Notes: a model not told the origin generated them from the letters alone. A stretch of DNA of 64,000 bases from Ectopseudomonas oleovorans (GCF_003052605.1 NZ_QASO01000124.1:49615-113614), one strand, 5' to 3'. Numbered from the stretch's first letter, positions 43,667 through 52,545 are shown. Numbers and translations: made by a program.

Positions 43667-43810
43667 AACCTGCACCGGCAGTGAGTCAGCCTTGCAGCGA
43701 CTCATCTTTCCCTGCGATAAGGCAGGATGGACTGGCACTTTGCCCCGCATGCTGCTGTCATACGCCGGCAGTTCAATCCAGACGATCTCTTATTCGAAGG
43801 GACTCAGTAC

Positions 43811-45109
43811 ATGCTCAGCCTTGCCCGACTTGCCGCCCTGTTCAGTGGCCTGGTTTTCTGTGCCTCGGCGCTGGCCGCCGATGTGGACGCCGAAAGCTAC
43901 GGTTATCCGCTGGCCAACCCGTTCGAGGCGACCATCGCCACCACGCCGCCCGAGCTGCGCCCGGCGCTGCCGGCCGATGCAGACATCCGGCAGCGCGACT
44001 ACTCGGTACGCCTGCGCCCGGATCGACAATTCGAGTTGCTGGAGAACTTCTGGCCAGTGACCCGGCTGCGTTATCGCCTGGCCGAGCAGAAAGGCCGCGC
44101 GCCGCTGATCTTCATCATCGCCGGCACCGGCGCACACTACGCCAGCGGCACCAACGAATACCTGAAGAAACTCTTCTACGGCGCCGGTTTCCATGTGGTG
44201 CAGCTGTCGTCACCAACCAGCTATGACTTCATGGCTGCCGCCTCACGCTCTGCCACACCCGGTTACAGCCCGGAAGATGCCGACGACCTGTACCGCGTGA
44301 TGCAGGCTGTACGCGCCCAGCACCCGAAGCTCGATGTCAGTAAGTTCATGCTCACCGGCTACAGCCTCGGCGCGCTGCACGCCGCGTTCGTCAGCCAGCT
44401 TGATGAAACCCGTCGCGCCTTCGACTTCAAGCGGGTGCTGCTGCTCAATCCGCCGGTCAACCTCTACACCTCCATCACCAATCTGGACAAGCTGGTACAG
44501 ACCAGGGTGCAGGGCATCGACAACAGCACCAACTTCTATGATCTGGTGCTGGGCAAGCTGACCCGTTACTTCAACGACAAGGGCTACCTGGATATCAACG
44601 AGGCCATGCTCTATGACTTCCAGCAGTCGAGACATAAGCTCTCCAACGAACAACTGGCCATGCTCATCGGCACCGCGTTCCGTTTTTCTTCTGCCGATAT
44701 CGTCTTCACCTCGGACCTGCTCAATCGCCGCGGCCTGATCACCCCACGTGACTACCGCATCACCGAGGGCACCAGCCTCACGCCCTTCTTCCAGATGGCC
44801 CTGCGCTGTGACTTCGACTGCTATATCGCCGAGCAACTGATACCCATGTGGCGCGCCCGCTATGACGGCGGCAGCCTCAATCAGTTGATCGACAAGACCA
44901 GCCTGTATGCCCTCGAGGACTACCTCAAAGGCAGCGACAAGATCGCCGTGATGCACAACGCCGATGACCTGATCCTCGGCCAGGGCGATATCGGTTTCCT
45001 GCGCCGCACCTTCGGCGACCGCCTGACCCTTTACCCGCGTGGCGGGCACTGCGGCAACCTCAACTATCGCGTCAATGCCGACGCCATGCTGGAGTTCTTC
45101 CGTGGTTAA
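43811..45109 (+). CDS. Secreted/periplasmic alpha/beta hydrolase, coupled to MlaA
   Basis: 432 residues from the ATG at 43811, giving a Sec signal peptide (LARLAALFSGLVFCASALA-AD). The longer open frame to 43727 adds no signal. The hydrolase fold shows the oxyanion region FIIAGTGAHYASG, nucleophile motif TGYSLGALHAA (GxSxG) and late catalytic residues in MHNADDLILG and PRGGHCGN. There is no lipobox, so it is periplasmic or secreted. The downstream mlaA-type gene starts inside its last codons, so the two are translated together, pointing to a shared job on outer-membrane lipid; the substrate is inferred only from this coupling. Confidence 0.82.
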   Translation: MLSLARLAALFSGLVFCASALAADVDAESYGYPLANPFEATIATTPPELRPALPADADIRQRDYSVRLRPDRQFELLENFWPVTRLRYRLAEQKGRAPLIFIIAGTGAHYASGTNEYLKKLFYGAGFHVVQLSSPTSYDFMAAASRSATPGYSPEDADDLYRVMQAVRAQHPKLDVSKFMLTGYSLGALHAAFVSQLDETRRAFDFKRVLLLNPPVNLYTSITNLDKLVQTRVQGIDNSTNFYDLVLGKLTRYFNDKGYLDINEAMLYDFQQSRHKLSNEQLAMLIGTAFRFSSADIVFTSDLLNRRGLITPRDYRITEGTSLTPFFQMALRCDFDCYIAEQLIPMWRARYDGGSLNQLIDKTSLYALEDYLKGSDKIAVMHNADDLILGQGDIGFLRRTFGDRLTLYPRGGHCGNLNYRVNADAMLEFFRG

Positions 45110-45872
45110 GCACAGCACCCTGACCATCGCCCTGCTGCTGGCCGGCGGGCAGGCCCTGGCCGCAAACCAGGTCGACCCTGACGGTTTCACCAACCCGCTG
45201 CAGCACCTGCAGTTCAACCCGGGGCTGGACCAGCAGGAATTCGAGCGCGCCTCCAGTGACGCCCTGCAGGTCTATGACCCCCTGGAGTCATGGAACCGCC
45301 GCGTCTACCACTTCAACTACCGTTTCGATCAGTGGGTCTTCCTGCCCGTGGTCGACGGCTACCGCTACGTCACACCCAATCTGGTGCAGACCGGCGTGCA
45401 CAACTTCTTCAACAATCTGGGGGAAATTCCCACGCTGGCCAACAGCCTGTTGCAACTCAAGGGCCAACGGGCGATGAACAGCACTGCACGGCTGCTCTTC
45501 AATACCATCATCGGAGTCGGTGGCCTGTGGGACCCGGCCACCAAGATGGGCCTGCCACGCTTGAGCGAGGACTTCGGCCAGACCCTGGGTTACTACGGCG
45601 TACCGGCCGGCCCTTACCTGATGCTGCCGCTGCTCGGCCCGTCGAACCTGCGCGACACCGGCGGCCTGGTGGCGGATTACAGCCTGGAAGGCGCGGTCAA
45701 CTACCTTGATGTGGCCGATGCCAGCGCCGACAATCCCGGCATCACGGCGCTGCGTATCGTCGACACCCGCGCCAATACCGGCTTCCGCTACGGCCAGCTG
45801 AACTCGCCATTCGAGTACGAGAAGATTCGTTACTTCTACCACGAGTCGCGCAAGCTGAAGATTGCCGACTGA
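45102..45872 (+). CDS. mlaA: MlaA (VacJ)-type outer-membrane lipid asymmetry protein
   Basis: 256 residues from a GTG at 45102 that overlaps the upstream TAA by eight bases. MlaA removes surface phospholipids from the outer membrane and passes them to MlaC. The domain is clear: YDPLESWNRRVYHFNYRFDQW, NFFNNLGEIPTLANSLLQ, FGQTLGYYGVPAGPYLMLPLLGPSNLRD. The N-terminus (TLTIALLLAGGQALA-AN) has a signal peptide but no lipobox Cys, unlike typical MlaA, so it may be a non-lipidated paralogue. No mlaBCDEF genes are nearby. P. aeruginosa, as I recall, has a second MlaA-type gene at this position near lpxL/htrB and minCDE. Confidence 0.88.
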   Translation: MVKHSTLTIALLLAGGQALAANQVDPDGFTNPLQHLQFNPGLDQQEFERASSDALQVYDPLESWNRRVYHFNYRFDQWVFLPVVDGYRYVTPNLVQTGVHNFFNNLGEIPTLANSLLQLKGQRAMNSTARLLFNTIIGVGGLWDPATKMGLPRLSEDFGQTLGYYGVPAGPYLMLPLLGPSNLRDTGGLVADYSLEGAVNYLDVADASADNPGITALRIVDTRANTGFRYGQLNSPFEYEKIRYFYHESRKLKIAD

Positions 45873-45878
45873 AGCCTG

Positions 45879-45909
45879 GGCCATGCATCGAATTAATCGA
45901 TGCATGGCC
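45879..45909. terminator. Perfect 13-bp palindrome after mlaA
   Basis: GGCCATGCATCGA and TCGATGCATGGCC flank ATTAA. It is followed by GGCAAATTTTCC rather than a clean T-run, so termination is likely but not certain; a protein-binding dyad is an alternative. Confidence 0.55.
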
Positions 45910-45982
45910 GGCAAATTTTCCACCCAAATATCGATTCGATACGACTAGCATGGCGCCATTCCTACCTCCCAAGGAGCTCGCC

Positions 45983-46837
45983 ATGACTTCGCCACGCCGC
46001 GTCATCAGCATCCAGCCTGGCCAACCCGCCTCGGACGGCGCGGGGGTGCGCCTCAACCGCGTGATCGGTGGGCCGGGCCTGGAGCGCTTCGATCCCTTCC
46101 TGATGCTCGACGAGTTTTCCACCGACAACCCTGACGACTACATCGCCGGTTTCCCGCCGCACCCGCATCGCGGTTTCGAGACCATCACCTACATGCTCGA
46201 AGGGCGCATGCGCCATGAGGATCACCTGGGCAACGTCGGCCTGCTCGGCAGTGGCGCCGTGCAATGGATGACCGCCGCGCGCGGCATCATCCACAGCGAA
46301 ATGCCCGAGCAGGAGTCCGGCGCCATGCGCGGCTTCCAGCTGTGGCTCAACCTGCCAGCCAAGGACAAGCTGGGCGAAGCGGGTTATCGCGACATCCCGG
46401 CCAGCGAGATCCCGCGCATCAACACAGCGTACGGTGCCGAAGTGGTGGTGATCGCCGGTGAGTTCGATGACGGCGATATCCGCCAGGCTGGCGCCGTGCA
46501 ACGTCCGCACACCCAGCCTCAGCTGTTCGACCTACATCTGCCGGCCGGCAGCCAGGTTGCACCGCGCCTGGCCGATGGTCAGCGGGTCATGCTCTACGTC
46601 TACCAGGGTTTGCTGGAGCTGCCTGGGGCCAGCGCTCAACCGGTCAGCGCCGGGCGCCTGGTACGCCTGTCTGACGCGGGCGCACTGCACCTGGCCAGCG
46701 CTCATGGCGCACGGGTGCTGCTGATCGCCGGCACACCACTGAACGAGCCCATCGTCCAGTACGGACCGTTCGTGATGAACAGCCGTGAGGAAATCGAGCA
46801 GGCTCTGCGTGACTTTCGCGATGGTGTGCTGGCCTGA
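45983..46837 (+). CDS. Pirin-family protein
   Basis: 284 residues from the ATG at 45983, set by AAGGAG seven or so bases upstream. Bicupin. The N-terminal cupin has the metal-binding PHPHRGFETITYMLEG and the signature GSGAVQWMTAARGIIHSEMP. Bacterial pirins can act as quercetin 2,3-dioxygenases or modulate enzymes; the role here is unknown. It lies between mlaA and the patatin gene, an order I recall from P. aeruginosa. Confidence 0.93.
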   Translation: MTSPRRVISIQPGQPASDGAGVRLNRVIGGPGLERFDPFLMLDEFSTDNPDDYIAGFPPHPHRGFETITYMLEGRMRHEDHLGNVGLLGSGAVQWMTAARGIIHSEMPEQESGAMRGFQLWLNLPAKDKLGEAGYRDIPASEIPRINTAYGAEVVVIAGEFDDGDIRQAGAVQRPHTQPQLFDLHLPAGSQVAPRLADGQRVMLYVYQGLLELPGASAQPVSAGRLVRLSDAGALHLASAHGARVLLIAGTPLNEPIVQYGPFVMNSREEIEQALRDFRDGVLA

Positions 46838-46928
46838 TGCCGAAGGCGCCAAGTCGACATCGATAACTCGGCACTCCAGCCCCAGGCACGTAGCCTAGTG
46901 CCAGTCCGTTAAGCGGAAAGGGGGCGTT

Positions 46929-47003
46929 TGTAGGAGCCGGCTTGCTGGCGATCCGCCCCTTTGCTGATCATCCTCAAGCATCGCCGGCAAGCCTGCTCCT
47001 ACA
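46929..47003. repeat. REP-type doublet
   Basis: GTAGGAGCCGGCTTGCTGGCGAT and ATCGCCGGCAAGCCTGCTCC face each other across ~30 bases, the common Pseudomonas REP pattern. The 266-base gap 46838-47103 holds nothing else recognisable. Confidence 0.75.
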
Positions 47004-47103
47004 GTTCCGTAGTGTCACAGGCAACGCTTATCTGCTTCGCCCCAACACTACGAAAATGCCTGGGAAATCTTATCTGATCGGTATTGAGACACATAACCGG
47101 ACT

Positions 47104-48300
47104 TTATCCGGCTATGTTTCCGGCGGGCTGCGCCACATCGACCAGCCCGAGAAAGCGACAGAGGTCGGCCTTGCGCGCCATCGCATCCTGATAACCCAAC
47201 TCGATCAGTTCACTGCAATAGCCGGGCTCGAACAGCAGGTAGCTGAGCACCCCCGCTCCACCGGCTTTGGTTGCCCCAGGACCACGCAGAAACAGACGCA
47301 GCGCCCTGGGCAGCTCGCGCTGATGACGCGCGGCGATCTGATCCAGCGGCTGGCTCGGCGCGATCACCAGCACGTCCACCGGGTTCAAACCCAAGCCACG
47401 CGGACGCCGCTCCGGCGGCACCAGTGCGCTCATCTGGTTGAGCCGTTCGAGCTGCTCGATGTCCGTCTCCAGATTGTCGATAAAGGTGCTGTTGAGCATA
47501 TGCCCGCCGATCTGCGCCAGGCTCGGCGGGCGATTGGTCGGGGTGACCGGCACAGGGGCCGAGGCATTGCTCTGTGCATTGCCACTCACGCCAATCACCA
47601 GCACGCGACTGGCCCCCAGGTGCAAGGCCGGGCTGATCGGCGCCGCCTGGCGTACCGCGCCGTCGCCGAAGTATTCGCGGTTGATCTTCACCGGCGGGAA
47701 TATCAGCGGAATCGACGCACTGGCCAGCAAGTGTTCGAGGCGCAGCCGCGTCGGCACTCCGACACGACGGTGACGAAACCAGGGGTCGATGGTCGCGCGG
47801 CCCTGATAGAAGGTCATCGCCTGACCGCTTTCATAGCCGAAGGCCGTCACCGCCACGGCCCGCAACTGTCGATGACGCACGGCAGCCGCGATACCGGAGA
47901 AATCCAGCTCGCGCTCCAGCAACTCGCGCAATGGCGAACTGTCGAGCAAGGCCACCGGAACATCGCGCCCCAGGCCAAGCAGGCTGTGACCAATGAAGCG
48001 CGCCGCCTGCCGCAACACGCCCGGCCAATCGCTGCGGTACACCATATGGGTGTGAAAGCCCTGCCAGACCGAGGTCAGGCGCCGCACGGCTTCGCCGAAC
48101 TGCAGCGCCCCACAGGCCAGGCCAACGGCGTTGATCGCCCCGGCCGAGGTCCCGACTATCACCGGAAAGGGATTGTGCGAGGCGTCCGGCAGTAGATCGG
48201 CGATGGCTGCCAACACCCCGACCTGATAGGCCGCCCGCGCCCCGCCACCAGAGAGGATCAGCCCGGTCACGGGCGCATCGGGGCGGGCAATCACGGTCAT
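47104..48300 (-). CDS. Patatin-like phospholipase
   Basis: 398 residues from the ATG at 48300; the longer open frame upstream runs into a repeat and is rejected. Oxyanion motif SGGGARAAYQVGVL, nucleophile GTSAG (GxSxG) and catalytic Asp in FGDGAVR (DGA) are all present, so the Ser-Asp dyad is complete. No signal peptide. The C-terminal half (LLFEPGYCSELIELGYQDA) is typical of the longer bacterial patatins. It lies next to lpxL and pirin. Confidence 0.9.
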   Translation of the reverse strand: MTVIARPDAPVTGLILSGGGARAAYQVGVLAAIADLLPDASHNPFPVIVGTSAGAINAVGLACGALQFGEAVRRLTSVWQGFHTHMVYRSDWPGVLRQAARFIGHSLLGLGRDVPVALLDSSPLRELLERELDFSGIAAAVRHRQLRAVAVTAFGYESGQAMTFYQGRATIDPWFRHRRVGVPTRLRLEHLLASASIPLIFPPVKINREYFGDGAVRQAAPISPALHLGASRVLVIGVSGNAQSNASAPVPVTPTNRPPSLAQIGGHMLNSTFIDNLETDIEQLERLNQMSALVPPERRPRGLGLNPVDVLVIAPSQPLDQIAARHQRELPRALRLFLRGPGATKAGGAGVLSYLLFEPGYCSELIELGYQDAMARKADLCRFLGLVDVAQPAGNIAG

Positions 48301-48336
48301 CGGGCGATCCTGTTTTTCGTTGCAGTATAGATGCGC

Positions 48337-48528
48337 TAGCAGGCCGTTGAAAAACGTAGGCGAGGCAGGCAAGGCAATACCGATGGCGGCCCCGCAAAAA
48401 CGGCCGAAAAAAGCACTGGGCCCGCACTCGGGTTTACGCGTTGTAAATGAGCATTTTGACTGGGCTCGCACGCGAGGCCGTTTTTAACGCAGCATTGCCA
48501 ACGCAGGTAGTTTTTCAACGGCCTGCTA
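48337..48528. repeat. 192-bp MITE-like repeat, copy B
   Basis: Flanked by perfect 19-bp terminal inverted repeats TAGCAGGCCGTTGAAAAAC / GTTTTTCAACGGCCTGCTA. Core similar to copy A at 21110-21255 but with extra GC-rich sequence (GGGCCCGCACTCGGG and its partner). Its right end supplies the TAG stop codon of lpxL on the minus strand. Confidence 0.8.
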
Positions 48529-49458
48529 GTTGCGCTTACCGTACAGCTTCGGCTCCCCCTCGGGGCGCGTCTTGAAACGCCGATGCGCCCATAGGTACTG
48601 CTCCGGGCAGGCACTGACCACCTGTTCGATCCACTGGTTGATACGCAGGCAATCGGCCTCCTCGCTCTCGCCGGGAAAGCCTTCGAGCGGCGGATGGATC
48701 ACCAGGCGATAACCGCTGCCATCGGCCAGGCGCCGCTGGGTGAAAGGCACCACGCGCGCCTTGCCTAGGCGGGCGAACTTGGTGGTGGCGGTAACCGTGG
48801 CCGCCTGAATACCGAACAGCGGCACGAAGATGCTCTGCTTGCGGCCGTAATCCTGATCCGGCGCGTACCAGATCGCACGACCGGCACGCAGCACCTTGAG
48901 CATGGCTCGAATGTCCTCGCGCTCGATGGCGGTGGCGTCGAGGTTGTGGCGCTCGCGGCCACGTCGCTGGATGTAGTCGAACAACGGATTGTCGTGTTCG
49001 CGGTACATGCCGTCGATGGTGTGCAACTGACCGAGCAGCGCGGCGCCGATCTCGAGGGTGGTGAAGTGCACCGCCATGAGGATCACCCCCTGCCCTTCGG
49101 CCTGCGCCTGCTGCAGATGTTCGAGGCCTTCGACATGCGCCAGCTTTGCCAGGCGCGCCTTGGGCCACCACCAGCTCATGGCCATCTCGAAGAAGGCGAT
49201 ACCGGTGGAAGCGAAATTCTCCTTGAGCAGGCGCTCGCGCTCGGCAGCGCTCTTGTCGGGGAAGCAAAGTTCCAGATTGCGCGCAGCGATCTGCCGGCGC
49301 GAGCTTGCCGTGCGGTACATCAGCCAGCCCAGTGCCCGCCCCAGTTTCAGTTGCAGGCCGTAAGGCAGTTGCACCACCAGCCACAGCAATCCGAAGCCCA
49401 GCCACAGCGGCCAGAAGCGCGGATGAAGAAAATAGGCGCGAAAGCGGGGGCGGTCCAT
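48526..49458 (-). CDS. lpxL: Lipid A lauroyl-type acyltransferase (LpxL/HtrB)
   Basis: 310 residues from the ATG at 49458. A membrane anchor near the N-terminus (WPLWLGFGLLWLVVQLPYGL), then the acyltransferase HxxxxE/D motif as VHFTTLEIG (His, Glu), and DQDYGRKQSIFVPLFG. LpxL-type enzymes add a secondary acyl chain to Kdo-lipid A at the inner membrane. The stop codon is formed by the end of a MITE-like repeat, so the C-terminus may have been reset. It is divergent from minC as in P. aeruginosa (htrB). Confidence 0.93.
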   Translation of the reverse strand: MDRPRFRAYFLHPRFWPLWLGFGLLWLVVQLPYGLQLKLGRALGWLMYRTASSRRQIAARNLELCFPDKSAAERERLLKENFASTGIAFFEMAMSWWWPKARLAKLAHVEGLEHLQQAQAEGQGVILMAVHFTTLEIGAALLGQLHTIDGMYREHDNPLFDYIQRRGRERHNLDATAIEREDIRAMLKVLRAGRAIWYAPDQDYGRKQSIFVPLFGIQAATVTATTKFARLGKARVVPFTQRRLADGSGYRLVIHPPLEGFPGESEEADCLRINQWIEQVVSACPEQYLWAHRRFKTRPEGEPKLYGKRN

Positions 49459-49685
49459 GAGGCGTTTCCGATCACTTACAAAGCCGCGCATTCTAACCCA
49501 GTTTTCCCGGCCAGCTCGGCGACATCCATGCCACCTGAGACGTTCAGCACAGCGCAGCGACAGACATACACCACCAACCTGCGGCCCCGGCTCTGGCCTC
49601 GCTGACGCGCGCGGCTTGCGGCATGCGGGCTATCTCGTTATAAGTCCGGCATCTTTCGACTCGCCAGAAGGCCCATCGCACCACC

Positions 49686-50417
49686 ATGAGCCAAGCCGAC
49701 CTCCTCGCCCAAGACCCCGTATTCCAGCTCAAGGGCAGCATGCTCGCCATCACCGTGATGGAACTGGCGCACAACGATCTCGAACGCCTCGACGCGCAAC
49801 TGACGGAAAAAGTCGCCCAGGCCCCGGCCTTCTTCAGCAACACGCCGCTGGTGCTGGCCCTGGACAAACTGCCGGAAGGCGAAGGTGAACTGGACCTGGC
49901 CCAACTGATGGCTTTGTGTCGCCGCCATGGCCTGCGCACCCTGGCCATCCGCGCCGTACGCGAAAGTGATGTGGCTGCCGCCGAAGCCATGGATCTGCCC
50001 GTGCTGCCGCCGTCCGGCGCGCGCGAGCGGCCTATCGACCCGGCGCCGCCGAAGAAGGTCGAGGTAAAACCCGCCGAGCCCGAGCACAAGCCCGCCCGGG
50101 TCGTCACCACACCAGTGCGCGGCGGCCAGCAGATCTATGCCCAGGGTGGCGACCTGATCGTCCTGGCAGCGGTCAGCGCCGGGGCGGAACTTCTCGCCGA
50201 TGGCAACATCCATGTTTACGCGCCCATGCGTGGCCGCGCCCTGGCTGGCATCAAGGGCAACACCCAGGCACGGATTTTCTGTCAGCAAATGGGCGCCGAA
50301 ATGCTGTCGATCGCCGGCCATTACAAGGTCGCCGAAGACCTGCGCCGTGACCCGCTGTGGGGCGATGCGGTACATGTCAGCCTGTCGGGTGACGTGTTGA
50401 ACATCACCCGCCTTTAA
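49686..50417 (+). CDS. minC: Septum site-determining protein MinC
   Basis: 243 residues. An N-terminal FtsZ-inhibiting domain (VFQLKGSMLAITVMELAHNDLERLDAQL), a variable Pro/Lys linker (~115-140) and the C-terminal beta-helix (RGGQQIYAQGGDLIVLAAVSAGAELLADGNIHVYAPMRGRALAG) that binds MinD. MinC blocks Z-ring assembly away from mid-cell. First gene of minCDE, 101 bases before minD. Confidence 0.96.
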   Translation: MSQADLLAQDPVFQLKGSMLAITVMELAHNDLERLDAQLTEKVAQAPAFFSNTPLVLALDKLPEGEGELDLAQLMALCRRHGLRTLAIRAVRESDVAAAEAMDLPVLPPSGARERPIDPAPPKKVEVKPAEPEHKPARVVTTPVRGGQQIYAQGGDLIVLAAVSAGAELLADGNIHVYAPMRGRALAGIKGNTQARIFCQQMGAEMLSIAGHYKVAEDLRRDPLWGDAVHVSLSGDVLNITRL

Positions 50418-50517
50418 CGGATACTGCGGCCACTTTTTTACGGATACAAAAAGGCATCTGGAAGCCTCGATTGGCTGACGGATTCCCGCGTTTTATTCAT
50501 TTTTAGGGTGAATCACC

Positions 50518-51333
50518 TTGGCCAAGATCCTCGTAGTCACTTCCGGCAAGGGTGGCGTCGGTAAAACCACCACCAGCGCCGCCATCGGTACCGGCCTCGC
50601 CCTGCGCGGCCACAAGACCGTCATCGTCGACTTCGACGTCGGCCTGCGTAACCTCGACCTGATCATGGGCTGCGAACGCCGCGTGGTGTACGACTTCGTC
50701 AACGTGGTCAACGGCGAAGCCACCCTCACTCAGGCCCTGATCAAGGACAAGCGTCTCGAGAACCTCTACGTGCTGGCCGCCAGCCAGACCCGTGACAAGG
50801 ACGCACTGACCCTCGAAGGCGTCGAGAAAGTCATCAATGAGCTGTCGCAAAATTTCGAATATGTGGTCTGCGACTCGCCTGCTGGTATCGAGAAGGGTGC
50901 ACACCTGGCGATGTATTTCGCCGACGAAGCCATCGTCGTGACCAACCCGGAAGTGTCCTCGGTACGTGACTCCGACCGCATGCTCGGCCTACTGGCGAGC
51001 AAATCGCGCCGCGCCGAGAAAGGCGAAGAGCCGATCAAGGAACACCTGCTGCTGACCCGCTACAACCCCGAGCGCGTCACCAAGGGCGAAATGCTCGGCG
51101 TCGAAGACGTCGAGGAAATCCTCGCCATCCGCCTGCTCGGCGTGATCCCCGAATCCCAGGCCGTGCTCAAGGCGTCCAACCAGGGCATCCCGGTCATCCT
51201 CGATGACCAAAGCGATGCCGGCCAGGCCTACAGCGACGCTGTTGATCGCCTGCTTGGCAAGGAAGTCGCGCACCGCTTCCTGGATGTGAAGAAGCAGGGC
51301 TTCCTGCAGCGCCTGTTTGGAGGTCGAGAATGA
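50518..51333 (+). CDS. minD: Septum site-determining protein MinD
   Basis: 271 residues from a TTG start (MAKILVVTSGKGGVGKTT), conserved in Pseudomonas; AGGGTG lies about 8 bases upstream. Deviant Walker A GKGGVGKTT with signature Lys, FDVGLRNLDLIMGC, and a C-terminal amphipathic membrane-targeting helix (GFLQRLFGG). MinD is the membrane ATPase that recruits MinC and oscillates with MinE. Its stop overlaps the minE ATG (ATGA). Confidence 0.97.
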   Translation: MAKILVVTSGKGGVGKTTTSAAIGTGLALRGHKTVIVDFDVGLRNLDLIMGCERRVVYDFVNVVNGEATLTQALIKDKRLENLYVLAASQTRDKDALTLEGVEKVINELSQNFEYVVCDSPAGIEKGAHLAMYFADEAIVVTNPEVSSVRDSDRMLGLLASKSRRAEKGEEPIKEHLLLTRYNPERVTKGEMLGVEDVEEILAIRLLGVIPESQAVLKASNQGIPVILDDQSDAGQAYSDAVDRLLGKEVAHRFLDVKKQGFLQRLFGGRE

Positions 51334-51584
51334 ATATTTTTGACTTCTTGCGTTCGCGCAAGAAGGAAACCACCGCATCCATCGCCAAAGAGCGCCTGCA
51401 GATCATCGTTGCCCACGAACGTGGCCAGCGTACTCAGCCGGACTACCTGCCTGCCCTGCAGCAGGAGTTGGTGGAAGTGATCCGCAAGTACGTCAACATC
51501 GACTCTGACCAGGTACAGGTCGCCCTAGAGAACCAGGGCAGTTGCTCGATCCTGGAGCTGAACATTACCCTGCCGGATCGCTGA
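51330..51584 (+). CDS. minE: Cell division topological specificity factor MinE
   Basis: 84 residues. FDFLRSRKKETTASIAKERLQIIVAHERG is the MinD-interacting, membrane-binding N-terminus; the rest forms the dimer domain (LEVIRKYV-like VEVIRKYVNIDSDQVQVALE). MinE stimulates MinD ATPase and sets the mid-cell site. It is coupled to minD by a 4-base overlap and followed by a terminator. Confidence 0.97.
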   Translation: MNIFDFLRSRKKETTASIAKERLQIIVAHERGQRTQPDYLPALQQELVEVIRKYVNIDSDQVQVALENQGSCSILELNITLPDR

Positions 51585-51599
51585 TCGATTCTGGCCATG

Positions 51600-51630
51600 C
51601 GCACGGCGGCTTCGGCCGCCGTGTTCGTTT
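51600..51630 (+). terminator. Terminator of minCDE
   Basis: Stem ACGGCGGC/GCCGCCGT with a TTCG tetraloop, then GTTCGTTT. Classic stable hairpin 15 bases past the minE stop. Confidence 0.85.
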
Positions 51631-51646
51631 GTAGTCATCGATAGCC

Positions 51647-51713
51647 TGTAGGAGCGAGCTCTGCTCGCGAATATCGGTAACCTGCATTTTTCGCGAGCAG
51701 AGCTCGCTCCTAC
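51647..51713. repeat. REP doublet of the GAGCTCTGCTCGC type, copy 1
   Basis: TGTAGGAGCGAGCTCTGCTC GCGAA and its inverse TTCGCGAGCAGAGCTCGCTC CTACC flank ~20 bases. The same palindrome recurs at 54775-54840 and 59018-59088. Confidence 0.85.
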
Positions 51714-51733
51714 CAGACCGTTGCGAACGCCCC

Positions 51734-52369
51734 ATGCCGCTAAGCCAGATCGAAATTCTCCACCAGGACGCCGCCTTGTTGGTGATCAACAAGCCCACCC
51801 TGCTGCTGTCGGTGCCGGGCCGCGCCGATGACAACAAGGATTGCCTGGTCACCCGCCTGCAGGAAAACGGCTACCCCGAGGCGCGCATCGTCCATCGGCT
51901 GGACTGGGAAACCTCCGGCATCATCGTCCTGGCCCGCGATGCCGACAGCCACCGCGAGCTGTCGCGCCAGTTCCACGACCGTGAAACCGAGAAGGCCTAC
52001 ACCGCCCTGTGCTGGGGCCAGCCGCAGGCCGACAGCGGCAGCATCGACCTGCCGCTGCGCTACGACCCGCCGACCAAACCACGCCACGTGGTCGATCACG
52101 AACTGGGCAAACAGGCGCTGACCCACTGGCGCGTCATCGAGCGCTGCGGCGACTGGTGCCGGGTCGAGCTCACGCCCATCACCGGACGCTCGCACCAGTT
52201 GCGCGTGCATATGCTGTCCATCGGTCATCCGCTGCTGGGCGACCGTCTCTACGCTCACGAACAGGCCCTGGCCGCCCATGAGCGCCTGTGCCTGCACGCC
52301 AGCATGCTCGCCCTCACCCACCCGCAAACGGGTGAGCGCATGCGCTTCGAGTGCCCGGCGCCATTTTGA
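51734..52369 (+). CDS. rluA: 23S rRNA/tRNA pseudouridine synthase RluA
   Basis: 211 residues. The catalytic Asp lies in HRLDWETSGIIVLA near residue 55, with YTALCWGQP and the C-terminal RSHQLRVHMLSIGHPLLGDRLY block. RluA makes pseudouridine at 23S rRNA position 746 and tRNA position 32. It follows minE, as in P. aeruginosa. Confidence 0.92.
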   Translation: MPLSQIEILHQDAALLVINKPTLLLSVPGRADDNKDCLVTRLQENGYPEARIVHRLDWETSGIIVLARDADSHRELSRQFHDRETEKAYTALCWGQPQADSGSIDLPLRYDPPTKPRHVVDHELGKQALTHWRVIERCGDWCRVELTPITGRSHQLRVHMLSIGHPLLGDRLYAHEQALAAHERLCLHASMLALTHPQTGERMRFECPAPF

Positions 52370-52377
52370 TCGCCCGC

Positions 52378-52410
52378 AGTAGGGTGGATGACGCTTTTTC
52401 ATCCACCTTT
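52378..52410. repeat. REP-like hairpin after rluA
   Basis: GTAGGGTGGATGA-CGCTTTT-TCATCCACC, the same unit as at 15690-15717. It is followed by TTTCTG, so it may also end rluA transcripts. Confidence 0.6.
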
Positions 52411-52545
52411 CTGACTGCCACAACCTGCGCCCAAGACCCCGCAAGCGCCAGCAGATAGCCTGCAACTATCGCCCCAAACGAATGCACGGCCGGCACAGCG
52501 CGATGCAAATTGGTTACACTCGCACCATCGTTGCCCGGAGTCCCT

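Noticed and set aside
43681..44226. Plus-strand frame overlapping the secreted hydrolase start
   Set aside because: Different frame from the hydrolase, with no signal or domain.
45879..45909. Perfect palindrome considered as an operator for pirin
   Set aside because: It lies just after the mlaA stop and ~75 bases before pirin, and its stem is long for an operator; a transcript-end structure is more likely, though a binding site is not excluded.
48301..48471. N-terminal extension of the patatin gene
   Set aside because: The extra codons run through the MITE-like repeat; a start at 48300 gives the normal patatin N-terminus.
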